From contig OY755240.1 in assembly GCA_963576725.1 (NCBI GenBank), forward strand, positions 33,856,620 through 33,920,619: a stretch of DNA of 64,000 bases, read 5' to 3'. The stretch is from Azorinus chamasolen (lineage: Eukaryota > Mollusca > Bivalvia > Cardiida > Solecurtidae). Both the position numbers and the translations under genes were made by a program. The notes below the pieces were generated by a model. The model was not told the origin of the DNA and ran no database searches. It saw nothing but the letters and a program-made list of their open reading frames with translations. Shown here in pieces: positions 12,701 through 19,221 of the stretch. Within the stretch, counting starts at the first letter, position 1, and each line of letters begins with the position of its first letter.

Positions 12701-15700
12701 TAGGATCTGTTATGTTTGCTCGTATATGATTCTGTCATGGCTATATATTATATAGTGCCCTTATAAAACACATGTAATTGATATTCATTTTGTCGTTCTT
12801 TAATTACTTGAATATTCATTAGGTAAAGGGTTAAAGTCCCAGCATTAGACCTCTTTCTGTGGTTGATGTAAAGGGGGTTTACTGATAAAGGTAACGAAAG
12901 TTGATTAAACGGATAAGAAACACACTAAGCTACAGTGGATCATGAGAACGAACGAAGATGCGGGCGAATGAATCACGGCTGAACGATATCGTGACCCAAT
13001 TAAGAATGAACTTGTAAATCTGGGACTCATTTTATCGCACATTCTTCCGTTGACATTTAAAGCATAGATGTAGCGGGTGCAGGTCAGTGCCCAGCTGATT
13101 AAGGCCGTATGTTCCGTTTTTTTACTTGTTAACCCTTTGCATGCTGATTTTTTAAAAGTGGAATGTCCCATCAGTGTGTAACAGCAGAACACAGGCAGCG
13201 TGATACCATCTGAATGACACACCGTGCAGACCCTGAGAAGGGAACTCCTCTAGGAACCCTTTAGTCTGATCTATGCGGTTTACAAATGCCACTACACTCT
13301 TGTCCCGCATTTAAAAGGTCACGTACACAATATTGATACATGTGCACTAATAACTAGGACCATTTAAAAGGTTACGTGCACCATATTGATACATGTGCAC
13401 TAATAACTAGGACCATTTAAAAGGTTACGTGCACCATATTGATACATGTGCACTAATAACTAGGACCATTTAAAGGGTTACGTGCACCATATTGATACAT
13501 GTGCACTAATAACTAGAACCATTTAAAGGGCAACGTACACAATATTGATACATGTACACTAATAACTAGGACCATTTGAAGGGCAACGTACACAATATTG
13601 ATACATGTACACTAATAACTAGGACCATTTAAAGGTTACGTACACCATGTTGACACATGTACACTAATAACTAGGACCATTTAACCCATCTCTTGCTGAA
13701 TTTTAAAATACATTTCTCCTTCTGTACCCATGCCCTGTTGTATAATTACATATATCTTCACTGTGTACAAGTATGTCGCTGTGCAATCACTGCTGTGGAG
13801 TGCACTGGTTGCACAATCAACTTGTAAATAGTGCAGACCCTGATGAGACAGCTCCCACAGCTGTCTCATCTGGGTCTTCACTATTTACATGTAGGTATAT
13901 TGACGTGAATAGCAAGCGAAGGGTTAAAGGGCAACGTACACAATATTGATACATGTACACTAATGCACTAATAGCTAAGACCATTTAAAGGTTACGTACA
14001 CCATATTGATACATGTACACTAATAACTAGCACACTCTTCGATTCCCATCCGAATTGTGAGCAAGGTTTTGTGTAGACGTGTCTGTAATTAGAAAGACAA
14101 TTAGAAATTTGATTTAAGGCATATTAAGGAAATCTAAAAATGCTAAACTTGATAATTTCCCGCAAAAGACTTGCTGCTAATTATTAAAATCGCTTCAGAA
14201 AATAACAAGCTACATGTGTTGATAGATCAATATTAAAGCAAACACGCTGTATTTTGGCTGAGAAACAGTAGGTGTTGATAGATCAGTATTAAACCAACAA
14301 GGTATGGTTAGGATGAGAAATAATAGGTATTGATAGATCATATAAGGTTTAGCTGAGAAATAATAGGCGTTGATAGATCAGTATTCAAAAAGCAATATAT
14401 ATATATATATACGGATTGAATGAGAAATAATAGGTGTTGATAGATCAGTATTCAAAAAGCAATATACGGATTGACTGAGAAATAGAAGATGTTGATAGAT
14501 CAGTATTCAAAAAGTAATATACGGATTGACTGAGGAATAAGAGGTGTTTACAAGTAATTATTCATCTTTTCTACTCTCCTTATAAATGAATGTTCTTCAG
14601 AAATCTACTACACTACACTACACTTCACTACGCTACACTATAATATACTACATAATACTGTACTATAAGTGCGTTAAACTGCATTACCTCTGACTCAATA
14701 CTGTACAATGCACTATACTGGACTACATTACTCTAGACTGCGCTATTACATGCTACTCTTACCATACACTTCACCTCACTGCTCTACGTTACACTATAAT
14801 TCACTAAGCTACACTACACCATAACAAGCTACTCTACAACACATTGCGCTACATTGATAAACACTACACCATAACAAGCTACTCTACAACACATTGCGCT
14901 ACATTGATAAACACTACACCATAACAAGCTACTCTACAATACATTGCGCTACATTGATATACACTACACTACAACACGCTACTATACAATGCAGTTACAC
15001 ATCACTGCATTACATTACACTAAGTTACACTACACTTTAACATTCTACACTACACTACACTACACTACGTTACACTACACTTCACTACACTACAGCATTC
15101 TGCTCTACAATGCACTTCGCAACATTACAACACACTAAACTACATTTCATTGTAACACACTACTCTACAATATGCTATACGCACTGCAATACGCCAACTA
15201 CATCACACAATACACCTACATAACAATACAATACATAACAATGCAGTACAGCACAGTGTAACGGAGTAATGTCTCGAGTAATGTCACAGCGGACTGCACA
15301 TATGGTCAATTAAAAAAGGAAGACACCTCAAAGTTCAAATTGAAACAGGCAATACAGTTTGCAGTCGACAATACGTTGGAGCGTCAAAAGGCGTCTGTAC
15401 GAAGTAAAGGGTTGGTAAAAGGCAATGTTTTAACCATGTCCTTTTAATGGATTTGCAAACAGAGTAGATCCAGATAAGAAAACTCCTTTAGAAGCTTTCT
15501 AATCACCGTCTAGCCTGTTTGCTTGTATCCTATTACTGATCTGATTCTCCTCTGGTATGGCAATTTTCTTAATTCATATTTTACTACAATAATTAATAAA
15601 TCAATACAATGTATTAACCCGCTTGCTGTTCATGTCAATATACATACATGTAAATAGTGAAGACCCAGATGAGACAGCTCCTGTAGAAGCTGTCTCATCA

Positions 15701-16666
15701 GGGTCTGCACTATTTACAAGTTGATTTTGCAACCAGGGCACTCCACAGCAGTGATTGCACAGCGAAATACTTGTACACAGTGAAGATATATGTAATTATA
15801 CCACAGGGCATGGGTAAAGAAGGAGAACTGTATTTTAAATGGGTTAATAAATCAATACAATGTGTTAAAATTTCATGCAGTCTACAATGATGATAATAAA
15901 TTAATGGCTAATAGCAGGCGAGTGCTTAATGCATAACGAAACTAATGCAGAACGATCTCTTGGGAGTTTTCTGTCCGTCTTAAGCTACCGCCTGTCTGAA
16001 ATATCCTCCACATAAAACCTGTCTTTTTAGTTGTATTCAAAATATATAAGATACAGTAAAATCGTTCGTATAGTATTATACGATTACTCAAAAGACGTAT
16101 AAGTCTGGATTGTAAACCAGCTGGTAATACAGGACAAAAGTTATGCAGAGAGCTCCAAAAGGAGCTTTTTTTTTTATTACATCTGACATGCACTAAGTAA
16201 CCGCCTGCTTTAACATACTCCTATGTTAACCCTTCGCTTGCTATTCATATCAATATACCTACCTGTAAATAGTGAAGACCCAGATGAGACAGCTCCTACA
16301 GGAGCTGTCTCATCAGGGTGTGCACTATTGACAAGTTGATTGTGCAACCAATGCACTCCACAGCAGTGATTGCACAGCGATATACTTGTACACAGTGAAC
16401 ATATATGTAACTATACAACAGGGCATGGGTAAAGCAGGAGAAATGTGTTTTAAAATTCAGCAAGCGAAGGGTTAATGAATTATGTGGTCACATTAGCGAG
16501 ACTGCTGCTGCATGTAGTAAGTAGAGGCCAGATGCCCACAATATAACAATGTAAACTGACCTACCCAGTTTGGATTTTGTCCAAACATCATTGTACCCAG
16601 ACACAGGTTTGACACTTTTAGTCCACATTTCCCAAGGAAATTGTACTCCATTTTTTGCTCAGTCAT
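563..16666 (-). CDS. Aldo-keto reductase (YajO/Tas-like), six exons visible, 3' end outside window
   Basis: Probable cytosolic NAD(P)H-dependent oxidoreductase of the aldo-keto reductase superfamily, a TIM barrel that reduces carbonyls; the substrate cannot be told from sequence. Exons in transcript order are 16565-16666, 9315-9460, 6318-6471, 4939-5112, 2340-2437 and 563-744. All junctions are GT-AG and keep frame. The joined product has about 285 residues: N-terminal barrel start ([12 protein letters not shown], ~18-29), NFLDTANVY with catalytic Asp63 and Tyr68, VLATKV with Lys94, and YIDLFQSH with His136. Then come RYFGVSNV (~161-168), [13 protein letters not shown] (193-205) and [10 protein letters not shown] (227-236). 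Family members have about 320-350 residues, so one or more C-terminal exons (the NADP 2'-phosphate-binding end) are missing to the left. Start Met1 has an alternative at Met6 with a better Kozak context (A at -3, G at +4). Seen: exons, motifs, splice sites. Inferred: cofactor and location. Confidence 0.93.
745..2339. other. Intron 5 of the aldo-keto reductase: decayed MITE copies
   Basis: No coding sequence. It holds a pogo-type MITE remnant (832-960, starting ACAGTACAACCTCT) and three decayed copies of the TTAA MITE family A (about 960-1190, 1310-1600 and 1765-1995). Each keeps the pair AAACAGA..AGAC and CTGTTTG or CTTTATTTG around a hairpin. A short (GAACA)n run lies at 1607-1627. Confidence 0.6.
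2340..2437 (-). CDS. Aldo-keto reductase exon 5
   Basis: 98 nt between acceptor ATCTTTCAG and donor GTATGT. It encodes [18 protein letters not shown] and [11 protein letters not shown]; the last two bases GG join G from exon 6 to make Gly. The motif corresponds to the family pattern in which a P/Q-x-YNLL strand is followed by GIGVIPWSPL. Confidence 0.92.
2974..3438. mobile_element. CpG-rich fold-back TIR element
   Basis: A ~465-bp segment far richer in G+C and CpG than its surroundings. The left end GGGCCTGGTCACAACCC is matched in inverse on the right, where the minus strand reads GGGCCTAAAGCGGTGGTCAC followed by AACCCACCGTACGTG. Internal sequence is full of CGTACG and CGCACG blocks that can pair across the element. 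It has no transposase, so it is probably a non-autonomous DNA transposon. It is inserted in the decayed exon copy at 3437-3523. The open frames on both strands across it are a by-product of low stop density in GC-rich DNA. Confidence 0.65.
3437..3523 (-). pseudogene. Second decayed copy of exon 4 (3' half)
   Basis: On the minus strand this aligns with the second half of exon 4: a ggttaaatac block as in the other decayed copy, then CTGCTACAGGCCATC in the place of QLQKIV, an in-frame TGA, then TTTGAGGCAATGGGCC for EAMG. It is cut at its 3' end by the fold-back element and at its 5' end by the mariner element. It cannot be an expressed exon. Confidence 0.6.
3524..4792 (-). mobile_element. Decayed mariner transposon
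   Basis: 1269 bp bounded by inverted repeats CGAGGGTTGTTC..ATATGTATTG and flanked by TA on both sides (3522-3523, 4793-4794), the length and target site expected of Tc1/mariner elements. The minus strand encodes a broken transposase: near 4564 [20 protein letters not shown] and [15 protein letters not shown] (helix-turn-helix part), and near 4150-3980 [28 protein letters not shown] and [10 protein letters not shown] (DDD catalytic part, first Asp before ESW degraded). Several stops and frame changes show it is long inactive. Family: DD34D mariner by motif; subfamily not assigned. Confidence 0.88.
4821..4925 (-). pseudogene. First decayed copy of exon 4 (3' half)
   Basis: Lies directly downstream of exon 4 on the minus strand. 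It reads [17 protein letters not shown] and [11 protein letters not shown], clearly the paralogue of [16 protein letters not shown] and [10 protein letters not shown] in exon 4, followed by TTTTCAG and a donor-like GTTAGT. One base is lost in the TGTGTTAGT block, which creates a stop (TGTTAG), and no acceptor stands at its 5' side. The first half of exon 4 is absent. A relic of a tandem partial duplication rather than an alternative exon. Confidence 0.75.
4939..5112 (-). CDS. Aldo-keto reductase exon 4 (catalytic His)
   Basis: 174 nt, 58 codons, phase 0 on both sides, acceptor ATATTTCAG, donor GTAAGTAC. It begins [15 protein letters not shown], with His in the place of the family IHWPD histidine, and continues with [17 protein letters not shown] and [15 protein letters not shown]. 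The downstream 2 kb carries two decayed copies of its 3' half. Confidence 0.94.
5392..5662. repeat. 29-bp minisatellite with CACGTG in each unit
   Basis: About nine tandem copies of a 29-bp unit (core TTACACGTGTACATTGACAT followed by ACATGTGTC). Most units hold the palindrome ACACGTGT and the palindrome ACATGT. Lies in intron 3. No coding sense. Confidence 0.9.
5663..6317. other. Rest of intron 3, a pogo-type MITE remnant
   Basis: AT-rich intron. A degraded hairpin of the pogo-type MITE family lies about 6045-6200 (TTAATACATAGAGCGAACGT, then GACTTTCACAATACATTAAG, ending in GAGAGGTTTTTC). Nothing else recognised. Confidence 0.45.
6318..6471 (-). CDS. Aldo-keto reductase exon 3 (catalytic Lys)
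   Basis: 154 nt between acceptor TATTCACAG and donor GTAAC at 6313-6317. It encodes [17 protein letters not shown] with the catalytic Lys in LATK, the helix [17 protein letters not shown], and ends in TNYIDLFQ, the strand before the catalytic His of exon 4. Confidence 0.93.
6488..6679. mobile_element. TTAA MITE family A copy
   Basis: Starts TTTACCTTTTCCTTCATATA and ends AACAGGAAGTGGGTTAA, matching the family ends TTAACCCTTTCCCTCATATA and CAGGGAAAGGGTTAA. The internal hairpin core is reduced (AGACCCAGGTCAGACGGAT then CCGTCTG). No coding capacity. Family assignment is from copies inside this window. Confidence 0.6.
7054..7103. repeat. Perfect-looking hairpin of MITE family C
   Basis: Inverted arms GAAACCATTGTAATAAATAG and CTATTTACCACAATGGTTTC meet around AGCATTTGCT. 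The surrounding ~150 bp (6995-7148) ends TATGGAGTAAAGGGTTAA and recurs at 58986-59168, so it is a dispersed MITE family with a TTAA end. Confidence 0.75.
7198..7250 (-). repeat. Probable LINE 3' tail
   Basis: Read on the minus strand, AAATAAAGATTATC runs into repeated TATCT units. A polyadenylation-like AATAAA followed by a short tandem tail is typical of CR1/RTE-type LINE 3' ends. No coding part is attached. A similar arrangement is at 22427-22462 with TGTTC units. Confidence 0.35.
7732..8308. repeat. 52-bp minisatellite, 11 units, carrying a MITE end
   Basis: Eleven units at exact 52-bp spacing (the TTCCAG block recurs from 7749 to 8269). Every unit contains AAAGGGTTAAAC, which is the terminal sequence of TTAA MITE family A, followed by GTGTTCCAGGTTAGTATG. 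A family A end adjoins the array on the left (CTACGGGTAAAGGGTTAA) and another copy begins at its right end (8305). Units differ by a few substitutions in an alternating pattern, suggesting multi-unit duplication. Confidence 0.92.
8305..8547. mobile_element. TTAA MITE family A copy
   Basis: Starts ATAACCCTTTCCCCCATATA (first T of TTAA changed) and ends TTCAACAGGGAAAGG. The core hairpin pairs AGACAGCTCCTGT with GGGAGCCGTCT, flanked by AAACAGAGTAGACCC and GGGTCTGCTTTATTTG. Non-coding. It directly abuts the 52-bp array. Confidence 0.75.
8699..8884. mobile_element. Pogo/Tigger-type MITE (family D), complete
   Basis: 186 bp with inverted ends CAGTAAAACCTCT and a TA on both sides (8697-8698 and 8885-8886). 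CAGT-AACCTC-type ends with a TA target are characteristic of pogo/Tigger elements. Inner palindrome AGCAAGATGAAAGTAAAA pairs with TTTTATTTTCATCTTGCT around CGCTCATATAGGAGCG. Non-coding. Degraded relatives occur around 10630-10720, 10975-11045, 12480-12620, 15900-16010, 23765-23920 and 52920-53040. Confidence 0.8.
8905..9168. mobile_element. TTAA MITE family A copy, degraded
   Basis: Contains AAACAGAGCATACC and GGGTCTTCTCTGTTTGCAAA flanking a decayed hairpin, and ends GTGACGTAAAGGGTTAA. The other end is not clear. Confidence 0.45.
9315..9460 (-). CDS. Aldo-keto reductase exon 2 (catalytic Asp and Tyr)
   Basis: 146 nt between acceptor TTTCAG (minus strand, just above 9460) and donor GTAAG at 9310-9314. 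It encodes [15 protein letters not shown], then [16 protein letters not shown] with the catalytic Asp and Tyr, then [10 protein letters not shown]. The last two bases (AA) join G from exon 3 to make Lys. Confidence 0.93.
9461..11135. other. Intron 1, 3' part: AT-rich, pogo-type hairpins
   Basis: No exon found on either strand. Two pogo-type hairpin remnants (about 10630-10720 and 10975-11045) share CTTAATGC/CAGAAAGCTCC and AGTATTAAGCTACC blocks. A 28-bp direct repeat (CAGTGCCACATAAATCACAC) occurs twice at 10857-10915. Confidence 0.5.
11136..12440. repeat. 41-bp minisatellite, about 30 units
   Basis: Tandem units of about 41 bp with the core GGCAGGTTTAGATTAACC then ATACACTACGTCCTTATTG. The central units are nearly identical, the outer ones divergent. 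Each unit carries GTTAACC or ATTAACC. Situated in intron 1 of the reductase gene. Confidence 0.93.
12607..12834. mobile_element. TTAA MITE family A copy
   Basis: Starts CTCTTTACTCCATATAAACG and ends TTAGGTAAAGGGTTAA. Core hairpin ATGACTCCTGTGGGAGCCGT. The first TTAA is lost; the second is intact. Confidence 0.65.
12835..13304. other. Intron 1 segment without recognised features
   Basis: An open frame on the minus strand (12905-13222) has no family resemblance and no splice support. A degraded hairpin (AGACCCTGAGAAGGGAACTC then CTAGGAACCCTTTAGTCTG) lies at about 13226-13272, a likely TTAA MITE core. Confidence 0.35.
13305..13680. repeat. 53-bp minisatellite, part 1
   Basis: About seven units of ~53 bp with the core AAAGGTTACGTGCACCATAT then TGATACATGTGCACTAATAA. 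Each unit junction reads ACCATTTAAA and so offers a TTAA site. The array is split at 13681 by a MITE and resumes at 13928. Confidence 0.92.
13681..13927. mobile_element. TTAA MITE family B copy inserted in the 53-bp array
   Basis: 247 bp in reverse orientation, bounded by TTAA at both ends; the ends are TTAACCCATCTCTTGCTGAA and AGCAAGCGAAGGGTTAA. The central hairpin pairs AGACCCTGATGAGACAGCT with AGCTGTCTCATCTGGGTCT, then ATAGTG/CACTAT. Removing the element and one TTAA restores a normal array unit, so the target duplication is TTAA. Confidence 0.92.
13928..14031. repeat. 53-bp minisatellite, part 2
   Basis: About two further units of the same array on the far side of the family B MITE, with AAAGGGCAACGTACACAATA and TGATACATGTACACTAATAA. 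Confidence 0.88.
14225..14575. repeat. ~55-bp degenerate minisatellite
   Basis: About six units with GTTGATAGATCAGTATT and GATTGACTGAGAAATAATAG. One unit contains an expanded (TA)n run at 14397-14412. Confidence 0.8.
14595..15270. repeat. Degenerate ACACTACA simple repeat
   Basis: About 670 bp dominated by CTACACTACA-type pentamers. It contains three to four copies of a 50-bp unit (CACCATAACAAGCTACTCTA) at about 14810-14990. Open frames here are strings of Y, T, H and L with no biological sense. Confidence 0.85.
15425..15600. mobile_element. TTAA MITE family A copy, degraded
   Basis: Contains TTTGCAAACAGAGTAGATCC, the hairpin remnant AACTCCTTTAGAAGCTTTCT and CTGTTTGCTTGTATCC, then the family's inner sequence TCTGGTATGGCAATTTTCTT. 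The ends are not clear. Confidence 0.5.
15614..15847. mobile_element. TTAA MITE family B copy
   Basis: 234 bp from TTAACCCGCTTGCTGTTC to a decayed right end AAATGGGTTAA. Hairpin core AGACCCAGATGAGACAGCTC with GCTGTCTCATCAGGGTCT. The block TAAATCAATACAATGT occurs just outside both ends, ending next to a TTAA each time. Confidence 0.85.
16226..16475. mobile_element. TTAA MITE family B, best preserved copy
   Basis: 250 bp with 17-bp inverted ends TTAACCCTTCGCTTGCT and AGCAAGCGAAGGGTTAA, target TTAA as in piggyBac-type elements. The hairpin AGACAGCTCCTACA/GGAGCTGTCT lies asymmetrically near the left end, followed by a unique part (CACTCCACAGCAGTGATTGC). Only 90 bp downstream of exon 1 in gene direction. 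Confidence 0.93.
16565..16666 (-). CDS. Aldo-keto reductase exon 1 (start codon)
   Basis: 102 nt, 34 codons from ATG at 16664-16666 to a Trp codon followed by donor GTAGGT. It encodes the first barrel strand, with the motifs [17 protein letters not shown] and MMFGQNPNW. The codon boundary falls exactly at the splice site (phase 0) and joins in frame to PMNNPRQ of exon 2. The intron to exon 2 is about 7.1 kb and full of repeats. Confidence 0.9.
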
Positions 16667-16783
16667 TGCTATTCTAACTGATCGAACTGATCCGAGATGA
16701 ATATTTCAACCCTTGTCGACGTGCTCCCGTTGATTACTGTGAGCGCACGAACCTGATAACGGTGTGTTGTCGGTTATGTGTTC

Positions 16784-16793
16784 TATATAAATA
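16784..16793 (-). promoter_or_regulatory. Possible TATA box upstream of the aldo-keto reductase start
   Basis: The minus strand reads TATTTATATA about 118 bp above the start codon; the plus strand reads TATATAAATA, so the site is nearly symmetrical. It is the only strong TATA-like element in the short interval between the ATG and the pogo-like element that starts at 16836. This is positional inference only. Confidence 0.3.
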
Positions 16794-16835
16794 ACCTCGC
16801 TTGTTTCAACAGTCCTAGCTTTGGAAGGATGAGTA

Positions 16836-18039
16836 GGGGAGACCGGGCCTAGTTCGGCCCCATTTTAGAAAATAATGAGTTTTTAATGCCTATAAGAGCT
16901 ACACACAGTTACTGAATATTCTTAAGTGAGACAAACTATGGCCGCACTAACCACGGTATTGAAAATTGTATATTTCTGTTTAGACAAGGGACATCTTCGT
17001 TATGACCTAATGGCCGAACATGCCCCGCAACGAGGTAGCGATTCATAAACGTCTCCTCAACATGTTCTAGGTCAGTTTCTGAGTCTGTTGAAACATCGAT
17101 GACTTGTTTTAATGTTGCCGAGTGTGCATTTGCTGAAACGGCCTGTCTGTCATCTGGTTTCTTGGTCATTGATGCTCTCTGACTCTGGTAATTTGTTGAA
17201 TTTCTTTACATAATCTTGAAGTGTTGAGCGCGGTTTACCAAAAACCTGACTTGTTTTCTTGTAGCCATCAGGAGTTCTGTTGTAGTGATCTAGTTTCTTT
17301 TGCAAATATCTGTTGGTCTATAACCCCCTTTTCTCTTGTACTTCGATCTACGCACCATGGTGTAGACCCGTTTTTGAAACAAAAACCAAAGTTACTACGG
17401 TTCATACAGATAAATAAGTTACCAATGCTTCTTCAGGAAAGTCTAAAAACTTGCAAATAACATCTGTATCACAGCTTGGATCAGAATCAAGTTTGCCAGT
17501 AGAGCCTAACCATATAAACATTATCAGTGTGTCAGATATAGTAGATTTAAAACCCTGACTACACACACATCTTGGCAAATAATTAAATGCTATGGAAATA
17601 ATAAAAAAGAAGATAAATCTTTATAAAAAATAGTGGCCTATAAGGTGTCAATGTGGGGCAAGTCCGGCCACTGGGCCGAACTAGCCCCAAGTGGTGTTCA
17701 TATGCATATGCACGTGCTACCGCGTCTATGGTTGAGGAAATATGATAAAAAAGAGTTTAAAACTAAAGCACCCAAACCATTCTATCAACATGTACAAAAC
17801 ATGAATTTGAATCTCAATACATATCGGGAAAAATACAAACTAAATTGGATAAGGAAAAGTTACTCACCAGTCCAAAGAATGACGTTTTGGTTCCATAGCA
17901 AATAAATGTCATCATAAGGTGGCCATCTTTACATATGACGATGCAAACATCATAAGTGACGTCATAAAGAAGACTTACGCTATTTATATTGGTATACAGC
18001 CTCGATATAACCAAAGGCCGGACGTGCCCCGGTCTCCCC
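16836..18039 (-). mobile_element. Pogo-like transposon remnant with CENP-B/psq-type HTH
   Basis: About 1.2 kb between inverted ends GGGGAGACCGGGCCTAGTTC and (minus strand, right) GGGGAGACCGGGGCACGTCC. The minus strand begins an ORF near 17359 with MVRRSKYKRKGGYRPTDICK, has a frame break, then YNRTPDGYKKTSQVFGKPRS and TLQDYVKKFNKLPESES. A basic start followed by FGKPRSTLQDYVKK is the psq/CENP-B helix-turn-helix of pogo-type transposases. No catalytic DDE domain is seen, so it is an internally deleted, broken element. Confidence 0.62.
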
Positions 18040-18044
18040 ATTTA

Positions 18045-18172
18045 AAGTATATTTTATATATAAAAAGTATTATTTATTGTATAAAATATATATTTATTGT
18101 ATAGAATATATATTTATTCAATACACAATAAATATATAAAATTATACAATAAATTATACAATATTGCAACGC
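18045..18172. repeat. A+T-rich low-complexity block
   Basis: TATTTATTGTATAAAATATA-type repeats, partly self-complementary (AATAAATATATAAAATTATA on the far side). Flanks the right end of the pogo-like element. Confidence 0.7.
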
Positions 18173-18240
18173 CTGACATGCCACAGATATCGATTGTGTC
18201 CGCTATTTAAACATTTTCTTTTACTTATTCGAGTACCTCA

Positions 18241-18571
18241 GAGGCCTGTTCAGGAGCGCGGGCGCTTGATTGAGCGCTTGTCCGAGCAAACGTATCACTG
18301 CTGAACGCGATCGAGCGCCCTTTCTAAAAATCAAGTACAATTTTGTTCTGCGGTCGGGTTCTAGAGCATCAGTTTATTAATTACGATTGTTTTCTTCCAG
18401 TCGGTTGCTTCTGTTACCTTGTTGGTAGCCATCTTGGAAACACAAGCGAATGCCAAAGCGATACACCTCGCGAGTAGGCTAGCTTGCGCTAGCTGGCACT
18501 AGGCGGGCGCCCTCGTTCAGAGTCCAAGCGCTCGAAGTGACATCGAGCGCCCACACTCCTGAACAGGCCTC
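18241..18571. mobile_element. TIR element, copy 1 (GAGGCCTGTTCAGGAG ends)
   Basis: 331 bp with inverted ends GAGGCCTGTTCAGGAG and several subterminal GAGCGC/GCGCTCGA blocks, as expected of transposase binding sites. On the minus strand it holds a 23-codon ORF starting MATNKVTEATDWKKT just after CCAAG, preserved in copy 2. No transposase catalytic region. Superfamily not assigned. Confidence 0.82.
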
Positions 18572-18710
18572 CGTATGTTTATTGTGAATCTCGTGAAAAA
18601 CTTTTGAAACACAAGTTTACCGAAGCTAAATATATCCATTCAGTGACGTAGGAATAATCATATTATGACAGGTAAAAAAAACCAGGACAATAAAGACATA
18701 TATCCAAACA

Positions 18711-19221
18711 GAGGCCTGTTCAGGAGTGTGGGCGCTCGATGTCACTTCGAGCGCTTGGACTCTGAACGAGGGCGCCCGCCTAGTGCCAGCTAGCCTATTC
18801 GCGAGGTGAATCGCTTTGACATTCGTTTGTGTTTCCAAGATGGCTACCGACAAGGTAACAGAAGCAACCGACTGGAAGAAAACAATCGTAATTAACAAAC
18901 TGATGCTCTAGAACCCGACCGCAGAAAAAAAATGTACTTGGTCACCCCCGGTGACTTTTGTCACTGACCGTTCCAAGGCGGTACTTCCATCTTCCTCCTA
19001 TTGTATGTTTGTTTTGTCTTTGTGCGTCTCTTGTTGTTTTTTCTACCTATGTACATTTGCTGTTTCCTTGTGTTGCTGTTCGGGCGAGTGTTTGTTCTGT
19101 ATGTGGTGTTTCCTGCATGACTCATTTTTGTACTTTTAGAAAGGGCGCTCGATCGCGTTCAGCAGTGATACTTTTGCTCGGGCAAGCGCTCATCAAGCGC
19201 CCGCGCTCCTGAACAGGCCTC
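18711..19221. mobile_element. TIR element, copy 2, opposite orientation, with an insertion
   Basis: Same ends and same interior as copy 1 but inverted relative to it, 139 bp apart. The plus strand reads MATDKVTEATDWKKT, one amino-acid change from copy 1. It is ~180 bp longer because of an inserted segment at about 18945-19140 that begins after TGTACTTG and includes GACCGTTCCAAGGCGGTACT, a sequence also found near 21086 and (inverted) near 36320. Confidence 0.82.

Noticed and set aside
12905..13222. 105-codon minus-strand frame in intron 1
   Set aside because: No motif, no splice support, AT-rich codon use not gene-like.
14944..15138. 64-codon frame in the ACACTACA repeat
   Set aside because: Simple-repeat translation.
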